Made by a program: the position numbers and the translations under genes. Shown here piece after piece: positions 1 through 12,700 of a stretch of DNA of 64,000 bases. The notes under the pieces are model-generated. The model saw only the letters and a program-made list of their open reading frames with translations, searched no databases and was not told the origin of the DNA. Position 1 is the first letter of the stretch. The number at the start of each line of letters is the position of its first letter. The DNA is from Takakia lepidozioides (taxonomy: Eukaryota; Streptophyta; Takakiopsida; Takakiales; Takakiaceae). The stretch is from NCBI GenBank assembly GCA_030704615.1, contig CM060731.1, forward strand, positions 75,062,756 to 75,126,755. The letters are read 5' to 3'.

Positions 1-2
1 AG

Positions 3-119
3 ACTGGGCTTCAACTTACCATCCGAGCCATGCTTCCAGAAGACCTGCAACAGGTTTTACTTGCGGTGCCTGACAATCTCTCTAAGGAGACCCTGCTCTC
101 TCTTGGTCTCCTCTTATAA
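3..119 (+). CDS. 3' end of an unidentified gene (partial)
   Basis: An open frame enters from the left edge and ends at TAA 117-119. The ~38-residue tail is protein-like: it contains LPEDLQQVLLAVPDN and closes with a leucine-rich end. I do not recognise the family. The short length and missing upstream part make this only a plausible last exon. The following bases show no continuing frame, which fits a 3' UTR. Confidence 0.3.
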   Translation, partial: TGLQLTIRAMLPEDLQQVLLAVPDNLSKETLLSLGLLL

Positions 120-3100
120 TGACTGTCCTTGATTGTTCCTCACCTACCATCTACTGGGTGGGGTGAAGGTTTTGCTTCAGGGACGTTGTAAGTCGGATTG
201 AAAATTAGCAAACTTAGGAAACAAACGGATACTAATCAAGTTGAGTACCCAAGACTAACTTTAATCCTGAAAAAGTTGTGGTGACCAGGCAAATTGGCTT
301 GTTGTGTGGGTTCGGGGGGCTGCTTGACTTGAATTTTTGCTTCTTGCATAGACTGTAATCGTTCATGCCATGCATGACATTTCTTTCCAGTATATCAAGC
401 ACAGTGAATGATGCATTCTGCATGTATTGCAAACATGTGGATCTAAAGACTACTCCCTCTGATTCTCAGACTTCCATTGTCCACTTCCACTTAGAAACTC
501 CCGTTTTTTCCGGATGTGGAGATGCATTACCAAATATTTGTTGCCTGTCCTACATACTAATGAGATCTAGGCCAGATATGAGAGGGTGGGTTACCAAACA
601 CACAGCTACTTCCCTTTGAGCTCAAAATACTACTCAGTTTAAAGGCTCCCCCTCCTAGTCTTCAGCTGGAAAAGTGAATATCGTGGCCGGGAAATGTTTT
701 GCCCATTTCTTTGGTATTAGAGCTGATGTCGGTCTCTTTATGGAATGGGCTGCGGGTCTGTCCGTGGGAAATATGTCATTGTCAGAAAATTGAACGCACC
801 CTCGTAATTCTTAATATTGCTCAGCTGTTTCTATGGCGGCGAAATGCTGCATGATTACCATGAGAATGATGGAAAGGAGAAAGTACACTGTGCGAAGATA
901 AACAGTATGAACACATAAGAGGAGTCGCCCCACATTGTCCAGTGTGCTTCACCCCAGTCCATGCACGCAATGTCTCCCACCTCAGAAGTGGTAATACTGT
1001 ACTCCCCTCTGCAAGCGTACCTAAGCACAGTGGCCGACGACAATGGAATGGCCGTTGTTGAGGAGGATTTGATTTGCATAACATTCCACTTTGAGCCAGG
1101 GACTGTCCATGTGGTTAGAGAGGTGTACGATAGTAGTGGGAAGGTCGAGGGCCGCATAAACGGAGGTGCCCAGTGTCTAGCTTGCTAGTTAGCCCTACCT
1201 GTATACTGAATCTTATCTGGAAGGGCCATCTGGTACGACGAGCTTGACTCTCCTTTACAAGTCCCTTGTGGCGACCAGGTGTAGAAAAGGCTTGGACACT
1301 TCAAATATCATCAGGTCTTATTGTAGTGTTTCAACTTTCGTTCTTCGGACATCTACCATCTAGTTCTGGCAGCGCCATCATGCAAATCTCCAGTCGCCCT
1401 GCCAAGATGAAAGTCTCTTGTTCTCTGTGGCTACTGTTTTGCAAGCCTTACAGCTGCAGATATCCGTGAGCAACATTCTAGTACCGGAATGATGAGCACG
1501 AGTTCAGAGGATTGGCCAGTGCTCCGCGAATCCCATAAGGCGCACCAACGCAACAACCCTAGGAGAACAGCCTTGGAACAAGAGACCATCCCAGACGTCT
1601 ATTGAACTCATGAATCAAGAGCCTACATACCTTCGCAATTTCTCATACGAAAGCAGCACGCTTTGCTTCTCTACCACAATTTATTCCACGAGGTCCACAC
1701 AGACAGAAGCTCTGTACAATCCACACCTTCCTCATGTCGCTCCCCAGATCACGTCGGCACCATTCTTGCCTCGATCACACGCAAAACACTACATGACAGA
1801 GACGAATATTAATATACGGTATACGCAACATGCGTGCACGCGTACTAGACTTTGTACGTACATCACGGCCACGACATGCACGGAGCACATGGGCCCCACG
1901 CCTACTACCTGGTCGTCTACCCACATACTTTATGCTTGCGTAGATGTACTATATCCAAGTATAATACAGTGGAGAATCTGATATATATACACGATTCCGT
2001 CTCTGTGTCGCCTTCTTCCTCCCTCTCCGAATCTTTCGCGAGTAAGGACGTGGGAAGATCCATGCATGCAACTTGAAGAATACTCGGGAAAGCTTGGGGG
2101 TGGCAGTGCAGGGGTACAGCCTCAGGATGTCAATGGGGAGAGCACTCAGCTTTCTCTGCGTCACTGTGTGGTGTGTCCGATTTCCGGAGGACGACGGTTT
2201 CGGTGATGGCAGAGAACGCCTAGTGACGAGAAGGAAGACTTCCAGATCTAGGGTTTCAAGAAAGCTGTCTGTTGTGAGGCCTTGGGATTCGAAACATGTG
2301 AGCACCTGTACCAAAGTATATATCGATATATCCCAGTTCGGCCCTTCCAGGTATCAGTGGGCTGCTGTGACTCCATGTGGATGAGTGATACACTTACCAT
2401 TTAACTACATTGTCGACGGTGCAGGTGCGACTGTATGCTGAGGTGCGTCAGAATGAGGGCCTTCTTCGTCATGATGCCATAAGAGTCGTAACAACTCCTA
2501 CGCGGACTAGGTGCGCGTGAGAAGAAGAAAAAGAGAAAGATATGAATGTGCTTTAGTTTAGAACTATTTCGCATCTGTAGTCAGGTTGCAATATTGTACG
2601 AGAAATCATGTGAGAATTCCAAGAGAGAAAGGAAAGCATGCCGACTATCGTCTAGACGGCAGGGGTGATTACGTATAAAGAGGCCGCATTACGAGAGAAG
2701 ATTGACATCTAAAATCTACTGCTGTGCCGCAGTCCCGCAAGCTGACATATAGGGTCGGTTGGACAGACATATTGCAGCCAAGCCTGTGCGTATTGTATGG
2801 GCAGCACCGAATTCAAGCGTTAAGCACCAGCCTGCGAAGTATCAGAAGGTGGTGCGGCAGCGATCCTCGTCAGTCAGGTAAGAAGTCTGGCCAGCAACTG
2901 AAAATTGAAGCATACAAGGTTCCATGAAAAATGGCTAGGATCTGCCAGAGTCGCTCGACAGATCGTTCTAGTGCAAGCGTCGTTAAATTTGGCTGACCTA
3001 CGCACCTGCAACGTTTCTACAAGCTGATGATGGGTTGACTTCTCATGGCAGACGGCGGACTGAATCACGAATGGCATCGATATATAAGAGGAACCCAAAA

Positions 3101-4170
3101 TTACGAGAACTATATAAGGAATTAGTTCAGGTCGTCAGGAATGGAGTAACAGGGGTCCTGTTCAAAAGAAAACTATGCGTCCGTGGGCAGTTGAAGAAGG
3201 TGCTATACGCAGCACTGACCTCGTATTGACGTGCAGAATTCAAGTGCAGAATTTTTTGCAAGAAAAATTGCGGTGAATCATTGTGTGTTTCACTGGTCGG
3301 AAAGGTTTAGTACATATTGAACACTTGCTGATAGTAGTAGTTGTAATTCGCCTTCAGGAGCAACCGTTAGTTTCATTTATCGCTCAGATGTCTTGTATGT
3401 TTCTTTATGTAGATATCAGCAAACAGCTCATATATGGAAGGAGCTCGACCATCGGCCTCTGTAATCTCTTGAACTATTTACTTCTATATATCCATCCCTT
3501 TCGAGCCCTTCCCAACAGATCGTGACATTCTCTGGACATCAACTCTGCACTGATCATACTCCCTGCAACCTTTCTGGAAAACAATTTGAAATATGCCACC
3601 TTGTCGCACGCGGTAAAAAAGTCGCTCATGAAGCAAATACTGAGCACTGATAAATGTACTGCACAAACATTGTTCACGATATTGCTCAAATATGTTGTTA
3701 TACATTGGTCCCATGTCCCTGTACATCCAGCCCCAGCTACCTAGTTTGCTTCGAGATCATAACCGTGGTGTAATTCCTAATCGAGCTACCCTCCGGTCGC
3801 TTGATGACTGCAGCTCTATGATGGTACTTGAGAAGCTGTACTGGTGATCAAGCAGGCGGGGATCATACAAACCGCCTGACCAGTACATAATCTGAGGGCA
3901 CCGGAGACAAGTCTTGAACCCGCTTAAACAATTTCTCAATGAAAGCCGGTTTGCAATGCAAGAATCACCACTCTGCTATAATCCTCCCATGATTCGCTAT
4001 TTCTGTCATAAAGTTTTTCTTTCCTCGTGTCCAAGCAGTGGGCAGTGTGCCATGAATGCGCCCCATGCACAGCTCACAAACTGTTGTATACACTGTCGAG
4101 TCGTCTTCTCCGCGGAGGGTGGGCAAATCGGTGATGATGATGATCGGAGAATACGGAAGGCCACAATGGG
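120..4170. other. No gene supported
   Basis: Only short, mutually overlapping frames are present. The best are two opposed frames over 855-1188 (100 codons on the minus strand, 75 on the plus). Neither shows a recognisable domain or clear splice borders, so neither is called. The stretch 1800-2000 is rich in alternating and AT-rich sequence. Nothing resembles an RNA gene. Confidence 0.4.
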
Positions 4171-4174
4171 CCCG

Positions 4175-4272
4175 TTCGTCGGGATATTACCGACGGAGAC
4201 TGATCGTTCGTCAGGATTGTGCCGACGGAGCCATGCGTCGATGATCGTTCGTCGGGATAGTACCGGCGGAGC
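4175..4272 (+). repeat. Short imperfect tandem repeat, three copies
   Basis: Three copies of a ~24-base motif of the form TTCGTCGGGATA-N-TACCGACGGAG start near 4175, 4207 and 4249. Copies two and three are each preceded by TGATCG. The motif is partly self-complementary (TCCGTCGG against CCGACGGA). No coding frame explains it. Confidence 0.6.
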
Positions 4273-6155
4273 TATCCGTCCACGCCCCTTCGTTGGCCCT
4301 TGCTCGGCCACGTCACCCCATTTCCGTCGGCCGCGCATTGAGATTTGTTTATTTTATTTTATGATTTGTTCTTCTTTAAATGCTTAATATCAAGAGTCCG
4401 CAGATCACATCATTTTGCTTGCTTAGGCTTGTGAACGACGTTACCAATCATCGTCCCACATTGTATCAATTTCATAGGCCAAGGCCGGATTTCAAACAGA
4501 ATATTACTTCTTATTTCCCTGTGGATCCATAGCTACAAGAAATCTGCGTGGTACTAGTAAGAAAGTTGTAGGTTACTAGTGGATGAAGTAGTGACTCGGT
4601 GTGGGCTCCCCGCGCGACACGTGGTAGACTAAGGATTTGAACGTTGACATGCACACTCCACACCTTGCGTTTGCTACAAACAAGCGCAGTGCTGCAAGGC
4701 AACGGATTCAAATCTGTGGAGGCAAAGATTATTGGATGGAAAGGATGTATCTGGGGGCTCATAGATGGGAGCTGGTAGAAAGGACATGTACGGCCGACCG
4801 GGGAGCTCGTTCTGGAATGGCGAGCAGAATCGTGGAGTAGAGAGAAGTCATCAGGACAGTCGGTGGGAGAGAATGCAACGATTTCCTCATGAATTTTGAA
4901 ACCTATCGTGGTGTGAGATATGAATCCATGTTCTTTTAGGTGTTTTTGATGTTCCCAACGGATTGTGGACAATTGGAGCCCAGCTTGAAGACGATATTCG
5001 GTAGTAGCCAATTTGAATTCGTGCTCTCGGTCTGGGGAAGTCAATTCATGTCGAGGAAGTCCTCTCAGACTACTTTCTTGAAGCGCTTATTCTTCCACTT
5101 GCTCCGTTTTTTGTCATTAATGTTTACATTTAGAGGTCTGTTGAGGTGTGTGATTCTGCAGAGGGAGCTTCAGAGGCAGAGTGAAACACTCTGCCCTATG
5201 TTCAGGCGAGTGAAATCTTTATACAATTTAGAATCCCATGATTGCACCACCTGGATCCTCTAGACAGATTTATAATGGCATCACTGACATAGCAACTGAA
5301 GTAGTTCATGGAAACGCGCCTTGGCAACAAGTTGAACCCTAAAAAGTCCCAAGCCCTTTCATGATTCTGATTTTTGTAGTGAGGACTTAGGTTTTAACCT
5401 ACTTGATATGGCCATGGAGGGATGGCCACTCGTTGGCTCCCCACAGGATGCATTGACCGGGATTCCTATGGTACATTTAGGGTTTTCTTCTGCCTCACAG
5501 GATCGAATAATGCACAGGTGCAGATCGTCCTTACGAAGTTCTAAGGGGGAATTTTTAGGTAGGGACCCTGACCGTAGTTTCCATGGTCTGAACCCTGGCC
5601 TTCAAGCTAAGCCTATCTCGATTCGTCTCCCTGGCGTCCGCCGCTTGTTTGCGACTTTGACTCCCACAAGATCCGCCAGGGATCCCAGGCGGCGAAAGGA
5701 AGGTGACATGCGCCCGACCAAATTCTCAGAATCGCTGGTAAATGAGCTTGTTAAGCTGTTTGGCATAATGCACTTGTATTGAAGCAGCTTCAATGTTACT
5801 TAATCCTCCTTTCATATTTTGAGATTTGGAATGCATGTCTCTTAGTTAGTGAGGGAGAAAGAAGGAGAGGGGGAGAACAGAATCTAGTCACCGTTCCTCG
5901 CGAACATTGGCTCAGACATATCCATAGTCCAGGCGGTACGCTCACCCAGTGATTCCAGCCGAAGTCTACCTGAGACTACCATAGCTTGAGTACAGCTGAC
6001 AAAAATTCAGTGACAGGGTATTGAATGCTGGGTGTTGATGTACACATTCCATCGACTTGAGCTTGATCTCAGCACTGCTGCTCTGGTCTTCTAGCTGGAT
6101 AGAGAGAAGTGAAGGCTCAGAAGTCTATTATGTCCATGAGGAGAGCAAGAATTGA
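4273..6155. other. No gene supported; possible ABC1K 5' region
   Basis: An open frame of 124 codons at 5408-5782 (+) is rich in Arg, Ser and Pro, a composition that would suit a transit peptide. It offers no donor in the phase needed to join the first resolved ABC1K exon at 6750, so it is not joined to that gene. A 177-codon minus-strand frame at 4511-5044 shows no recognised domain. Confidence 0.35.
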
Positions 6156-6159
6156 AGTG

Positions 6160-6665
6160 AAAGGATACTTTATGATGTCCGCGGGAAGCTCAAAGAGCTT
6201 ATGTGACAAGCATGAAACAAGAAAGAAGCTGGTGCCCACCACAAGCAGCCCGAAGACAACTACTGCTTAAGGGATTGTTAAGAGTCAAAGCCTCATGCAG
6301 ATGTGCTAAGCATTTCTGATCCTCTTAGTGGAACACCTCTGTGAGAGAAAAAAACTTTATAACATCGACAAAGGGGCTGAGGGCCTATTGCTAAGAGAAA
6401 TGAAATGAAACGGTGCTGTATAACGTCCGCGGAAAGCTCATAGAGCTTATGGGACAAAATGGAAGAAAGCATGAGAGAGGAACAAATCCAGAAACCACAA
6501 TTAATGTTCTAGCGATTGTCTAAGGGTGAAGGCCTCGTGCAGGTAGGCTGCCAAGCATTTTTTATCCTCATAGTGGAAGACATCAGTGAGAGTTTAGGTT
6601 CTACTGAATAAACAGTGGAATCTCCCACGGATCTCGTAGTATAGAGGGCAGTAGAAGAAGAGAGA
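6160..6665 (-). mobile_element. LINE 3'-end fragments (two adjacent partial copies)
   Basis: Two diverged copies of one sequence lie at about 6160-6360 and 6397-6665. Both match the LINE fragment at 12697-13110, sharing the stretch around GTGAAGGCCTCGTGCAGG and the following TGCCAAGCATTT region. The second copy begins with GAAATGAAATGAAACGGTG. Read on the minus strand, this is the 3' tail of the element. No intact frame remains. Confidence 0.55.
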
Positions 6666-6749
6666 AAGAGGACTTATCAGTGCTGAGAAAGAGAGAGAGG
6701 TACATATCTGAACCCAAAAAATTGTCCTCGTCATATTATGAAATGGCAG

Positions 6750-9700
6750 GAAACAAGACCAGATGTGGAAGGGGCTGCAAAACGTGCGAAGAGCCCTGCA
6801 GACAAACTTGGGGACTGGTCCAGAGGTTGGCCTGGCGGCGAGACTGCTCTCATTGGCTGGGTGAGTTTAGTGAAACGTTGGACTCCATTTCCTAGCAGGA
6901 GGCAACTCGTCGAAGTCTTAGGGAACTGTGATTAGCAGATTGGCAAGGCCTTTCTTATTGTTGTACATGTTGTATCAGTACACTGATGCAAAGCCAATGT
7001 GCAATTATCATGACAAAGCTTAGAAACTAAAAAGAAGAGGGAAGCATCGAATGATTTGAAATTAATTGGCTGTCTGTACTTGCATTGAGTCTGTGTTGCA
7101 GGTGGAAATGTTGGAGCTCAAACCCAGCGTTGCTCGGGAATTTGCCCAAAGGTACTTGTGAGGCTTCCTGTTTCTTTCTTCCTCCTCCCCTTACAATTTC
7201 CTCCCCCCTCCCTCCCTTTCTTGATTTTCTCTCCTTTTCTTTTACCTTTTTTGTCTCACCATCCGTCTCACTCCTTGGCAGCTTCTAATATGATCCAATG
7301 CCAGCTGTTATATAAACTTCCAATGATCTGTAACCGAATTGTCAGCAGCTGTGTACTAGCAGTGTGGTGATATCAGGTTGAGTCCCATGTACACTGGTGG
7401 GCTGAAATCCCACCAAGGGATCCAGGATGGATGGTCTTCTGCATGACTATGCCCTCAGGTTTCATCACAGCAGGAAATGTCCATCCAGTACATTCTTTCT
7501 TTAATTTAAGTCCCGTCTCTGGCTCATGCCTGCTCTCTTCCTGCCTTTTGTATGTGTCTCTGTCACTTCTAGCCTCTTTCTTACCTTGCCTCTTGCATGA
7601 TTCTGTATTCTGTGCGAAGTTCCTAGCTGAAACTGACAGGCATTGCATCTGTCTGAGAAATGTAGTTATGATCCAGAAAAGCTAGCAGAGATGATGGCAG
7701 AGCAGCCAGGACAAGTGCGGGCACGTGCCCTCGCTATCCTCAAAAACCTTGGATTCTTCTCCGCAAACATTTTGCTTGATAAGCAGGTAAATTGAATACA
7801 GCTCCTGTATAGAGTAAAGGGTTTTTCATAAATGCCATTTGGCGATTTCATGGATGGAATACTTTAATCTAGTTCACCATGATCAAAACATGTCAGTCAG
7901 AAAGTCATCATAGCATGGACTTTGAGCCTTTTGTGGATACAAGAGAAAAGATAGATTCCATTACTGAAGAAATGCAGACCATATAGCAAAGCATGTAAAG
8001 CTACTTGTGAAAGTCTGAGAGAGTAAGTAGTTCGGTAAAACTTGCTCAACTTTACGATCTGTGACCCAAGCCCAATCCTTTGACATTAGGATCTTATTTC
8101 CATAAGTGATTCTTTGTAGAGAGGAAAGCAAGACAAGCAGCGAAAACAGCAGCGCGCACGTGAACTTCGTCAAATTCTTTGCCAACTTGGTCCTTCCTTC
8201 ATCAAGGTATTTGGTATTCCAGCCAGGACCTCCAAAACTTAGAGCTTGGCTGAAAAAAATAGAACAATCAGGAACTAGGGGATTAGAAAGTATGTTCCGA
8301 GGGAGGGTGGTGGTTGATTGTTGCACATGTTAATTCATTTTTGTCGAAGTATTTGAGGATGGATATGGATGCAATTGGAGAGCTGCCAAATCTTCTAAGC
8401 AGACTTTTACTTAACAATCAGGTAGGGCAGTCGCTGTCGGTGAGGCCTGATATATGCCCACCAGAGTATCTGGACGAGTTCGCTGTACTGCAGGTAAAGA
8501 TTTGAGTTCCATTCATCTTCAGAGTTTTGTCCGTAGTGGTTCAGTTTCTCCTAGTTATTCTACCTTGCATCTAACTAGATGTTCTTTTGCTCCATTTTCT
8601 GGCAATGTCTGAGTGGTTGAGTACCCATGTTCAGTAACGAGTTATGTTATCCATGAATTTGCAGGACAATATTCCCTCTTTTGCAACTTCACTTGCACAC
8701 GCACTAATCAAGGAGGAGCTTGGTGTTGCAGTATATTTCTTTGCACCCTTTGCTTTAAATTGGTGGCAATACAAAGTAATCTGTTGTTTGTTTCCAGTTG
8801 CTGCAAGGTTGCAAATTGAGACAAGATGCTGAATCAGGCTCAATAGAATATCTGAATATATGGGTGCGTCTATGTTGTGGTACTAGGTGGAGGATATCTT
8901 TTCCGAACTTTCTCCGGAGCCTGTTGCTGCTGCAAGTTTGGGTCAGGTACACATCTTACATGAACATAGGCCCACTCCTAACAGTTGCTGGTTAACGGTG
9001 GAAAGCACTCTGTCCCACCTTTAAAGTGCACATTCAATTTGACATTTAATACAAATTACCAAGAGGATCTAACCTTATAGAAAGTCTGAGTGTGCCTCAG
9101 GTGTACAAAGGGAGGCTACGGTCCACTGGAGAACTGGTTGCTGTCAAGGTGAGGAATCAACCTGACCTAGCAACATTTCCTGTTGTTGCCTGTATGATGG
9201 TCCTTAGAAGAAGACATAAGTCTATTATTTAAATCATCCCATTACTGGTCAGATAGTGGACAGATCATACTGCACATAAATTAGGACTGTATCTTTGTCA
9301 TTCAAACTTCAGACTGAAACCTTCCTAGGAGTTCTCTCCGTTTTATGGCATGATCTTAATGTGCATTTGATGTTGTAATCTTAATGGATGTTTGGCAGGT
9401 TCAGAGGCCGGGTATTGGTGACAATATTGCACTGGACATGTTTTTGGGTACAGTTCTCTCTTTGATCAATCTTCCCTCCCTTTCTGCTTGCACCAGGTGG
9501 AGGAAGCTGGACTTGTACTTACCAAACCAAAGCACATATATTGCTCTCGTACGATTTCTGACATTGTTTCAAAATGCAATTGACAAAGCTTGTCAGTACA
9601 ATTATTTTATGGAGTTTTCAAATTGAGTGCAGTGCGGAAAGCAGCAGCATGGGCAGATGCAAATCTGCATATCTCAAGGACAACAGCATTGGTGGCGATA

Positions 9701-12700
9701 GTGGACGAGTTTGCCAGTCGCCTCTTTGCTGAGCTTGACTATGTTAAGGTAGCTTCCTTAGCTCAGCCTATCGAGAAGTGAAATGGTCAAGGTTTTCTAG
9801 CACTGTAGTGCCAAACTTCAGTTGCCCGCTTTCCAGTTTATACCCACTTACTTCCCAATTCTGACTCCTAGCCTCCTCAAACTTCCCGCACGCCAAAATG
9901 TAGCTTCAATGAACCTGCTTGTAGTTGGAATATATGATGGTATTTCTGGATAACCAACCTCATGTATTCGGACAACATGTTGATAAGCCTGTAGTTGTCC
10001 AATTTCATCAACTAGGGTCAGATCTGCAAGCTATGCCGCTAAAGCAGGATGCATTTGTCAGCCAGCCATTTTATAAAAATTCAAGTACAACAAGGTGTCT
10101 CCATAGTATCTCCTGTAACAGTATTTCCAAGTTGTAAAAGGGGCTTCACTAGATCCACCGGTCACCTTATATGTGCATAGCTGGGGGCTTTCAACCCCTT
10201 CGGTGAGGTTTGGGGTAACCATGTTGCCCCATTTATAACCATTCCAGCAGAAGACAGTAGCCCCTTTCGAGATAATCAACACCATGATTTTCCTTTGGCA
10301 GGAGTACACCTTCTCTTTTGCTGTAATGGTATGCAGTTAACATCGTCAACTCGAGAAGGGATATAGTTGTGACGTTGCATTCAAACTGCGTAATCTCCGG
10401 TTAGATCCTTGTGACTATGGAGGTGTTCGAGCAGTTGTTCCACTTTTTGGTTACTGGTAAACTGGCTTGAATGCAGGAAGGTCATAATGCAGAGCACTTT
10501 GGGGAACTCTATGGCTCCCTTCCTCGCATCCGCGTCCCCAAAATATATTGGGATTACACGTAAGCACAATTCATTCATATAGGAGAAGATTTGAGTGGTC
10601 ACATATTCAAGAGAAATGTTGACCTTGCATCTGTCTGTGTATGTTATGAAATTTGTTCTTTCTTTCACTGTTACATCTTTGGCTTCAATGGTGGTTCGTC
10701 TGGAATGCTGTACCTCTACTCTATTTAGATAATGTCTCTACCGGTTTTTGTGCATTAAATGCTTCATCCCCTTTAACCTGAGTATTGCTGGCTGTATGAG
10801 AGCTCCATGGAAATTCCAGGGATGAGTCTCAGATACCCTGAAGGCGGAAACCCCATAGCTGGCTCCGAGAGGGTTTACTATCCAGGGGATTATGCCTTGA
10901 AGGGTATCATAGTGAATAGTGCCAGGGAACATGCAACGAGTCCATCTTCTTTCTTCCACGTTAATTCTTTGTCTCTGTCTTCCTTGTCTCTCTGTCTATT
11001 TCACGTATACCTGAATTATTTTCCTCAATACCTGAATTGTTTTCCTCAACATTATTTGCGAGCCCAATTGCCCAATGACCTGAGTAAATTGACTCAATCT
11101 TGTGAACAGAACAAGGAGGGTGCTGACGATGGAGTGGATAGAGGGAGTGAAACTTACCGATGATCGTGGACTCCGTGGATACGGGTTTAAAGCTGTGGAT
11201 TTTGTAGACCTGGGTGTAGACTGTACTATGCACCAACTCCTGGAGCATGGTCAGTGTGGTTGCTTCTCCCTGTACGATCATATTTCAAGTTGGCTATTTC
11301 ACAAATGTCCTCATAATCAGCATTTTTCTTGTGTGTATTCTGCTAGGCGTTGGCACGTTTATCACAAATCATGTTACTGAATATGTTCTAGTATAAATAG
11401 AAAAACTCAGGGGGAAGTGGAGCTGACAGTAGGGTTATTGGTTGCAAGGCGAAAATCAAACATTATAGCCTAAGTATGAACTCTCTCTCTGGGCATGAGG
11501 CATTTCCGGCTGCAGGCAACCTGTGGAGTTTGATATCTGGTTTTCTTGGTGCTCTTTTGCCTATCGGCCCTTGGGGACCCCAAGGAGGCATCATAAAGTT
11601 TTTTGTTTTCTTTCTCCTTTTATAAAGTACCATCTCATTTCGTTTCATTTCATTTCCTTTTATGTGTGTCTGAGTTGTTTCAGATATGGAAGGCTCCTTA
11701 TGCTTGTTTCAAACCTGTCTCCTTAGAAGGCACAAAGGGGATACTCAACTTTTAATTGTTCATTCCACAGGGTACTTCCATGCGGATCCACACCCCGGAA
11801 ATATCCTGGCCACCCGGGCTGGCGAACTTGTATACCTGGACTTTGGTATGATGAGTGAAGCTCCATTGTCTGCAAGGTTAGGCCCACCCTAGCTTTGCAT
11901 ATAGAAGGAGGAAAGGAAGATTTGAGGAGTCAACCATAGACATACCGTTTCAACAGTGCGGCTGCCATGCCATTTGGTATTGAGGACAGAAACAGGAAGA
12001 AAGAAGGAAATGAAATAATACTATACTATGTCTGTTGAAAGCTTTGTAATGTCCCCAGGGAGCCCCAAAGGTCCATGTGACAAATTTGAGGGAGAAACTA
12101 CAAGTATTTTCCAATACTCGTGACTACTCTGAGACAAATCGATGTGATAACAGATACGGAATCATGGCACATGTTGTGCACCTAGTGAACCGTGAGTATG
12201 GTGCAATGGCCCGTGACTACTACAAGCTGGGTTTCCTTGACTCGGTAAATTCTGTCCCCATCCAAGCATGCTAAAATGTGTGTTATCTTTGTGTGCTCTT
12301 TTGAGTATGCAGACTTGCTAACTAGTTGTTATGGACCCATTGTCTTCCCGCCCCATATGGTTAGCAGCACAATCATCTCCCTTTGGAAAACCAAGGTTGA
12401 GTCGTATGTTGGAACCAAACTGCTTGAGAATTCCTTGAATACCTTGCTCCTTTTTCATTGTTATTTACTGGCAGATGCACTGAATGTGGTTAGGGAAATG
12501 TTATGTTGCGGGTGACAGTCAGTGGACGTGGCACCATTGGTGCCTGTGCTGGCGGGCTTTTTCGATGATGTTCTCAATAAGTCTGTCTCTGAAATCAATC
12601 TCAAGGTCAATCTTGCACTCCCTCGAAGTGTTTGCATGGTATTCTGCTGTAAAAACTAGCCAGAAAGTAATTTGGTATCTATGCACATGAGACCAAGAAA

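Noticed and set aside
855-1188. Coding exon on one strand or the other
   Set aside because: Both strands are open and protein-like over the same bases with no domain, splice border or repeat support to choose between them.
5408-5782. First exon of the ABC1K gene
   Set aside because: Composition would suit a transit peptide, but no donor of the right phase was found and intervening repeats make the link unsafe.
8353-8421. Possible ABC1K exon with [16 protein letters not shown]
   Set aside because: It would separate the conserved LGPSFIK from VGQSL, which are contiguous in ABC1 proteins. The acceptor CAATCAG directly before VGQ is the better choice.
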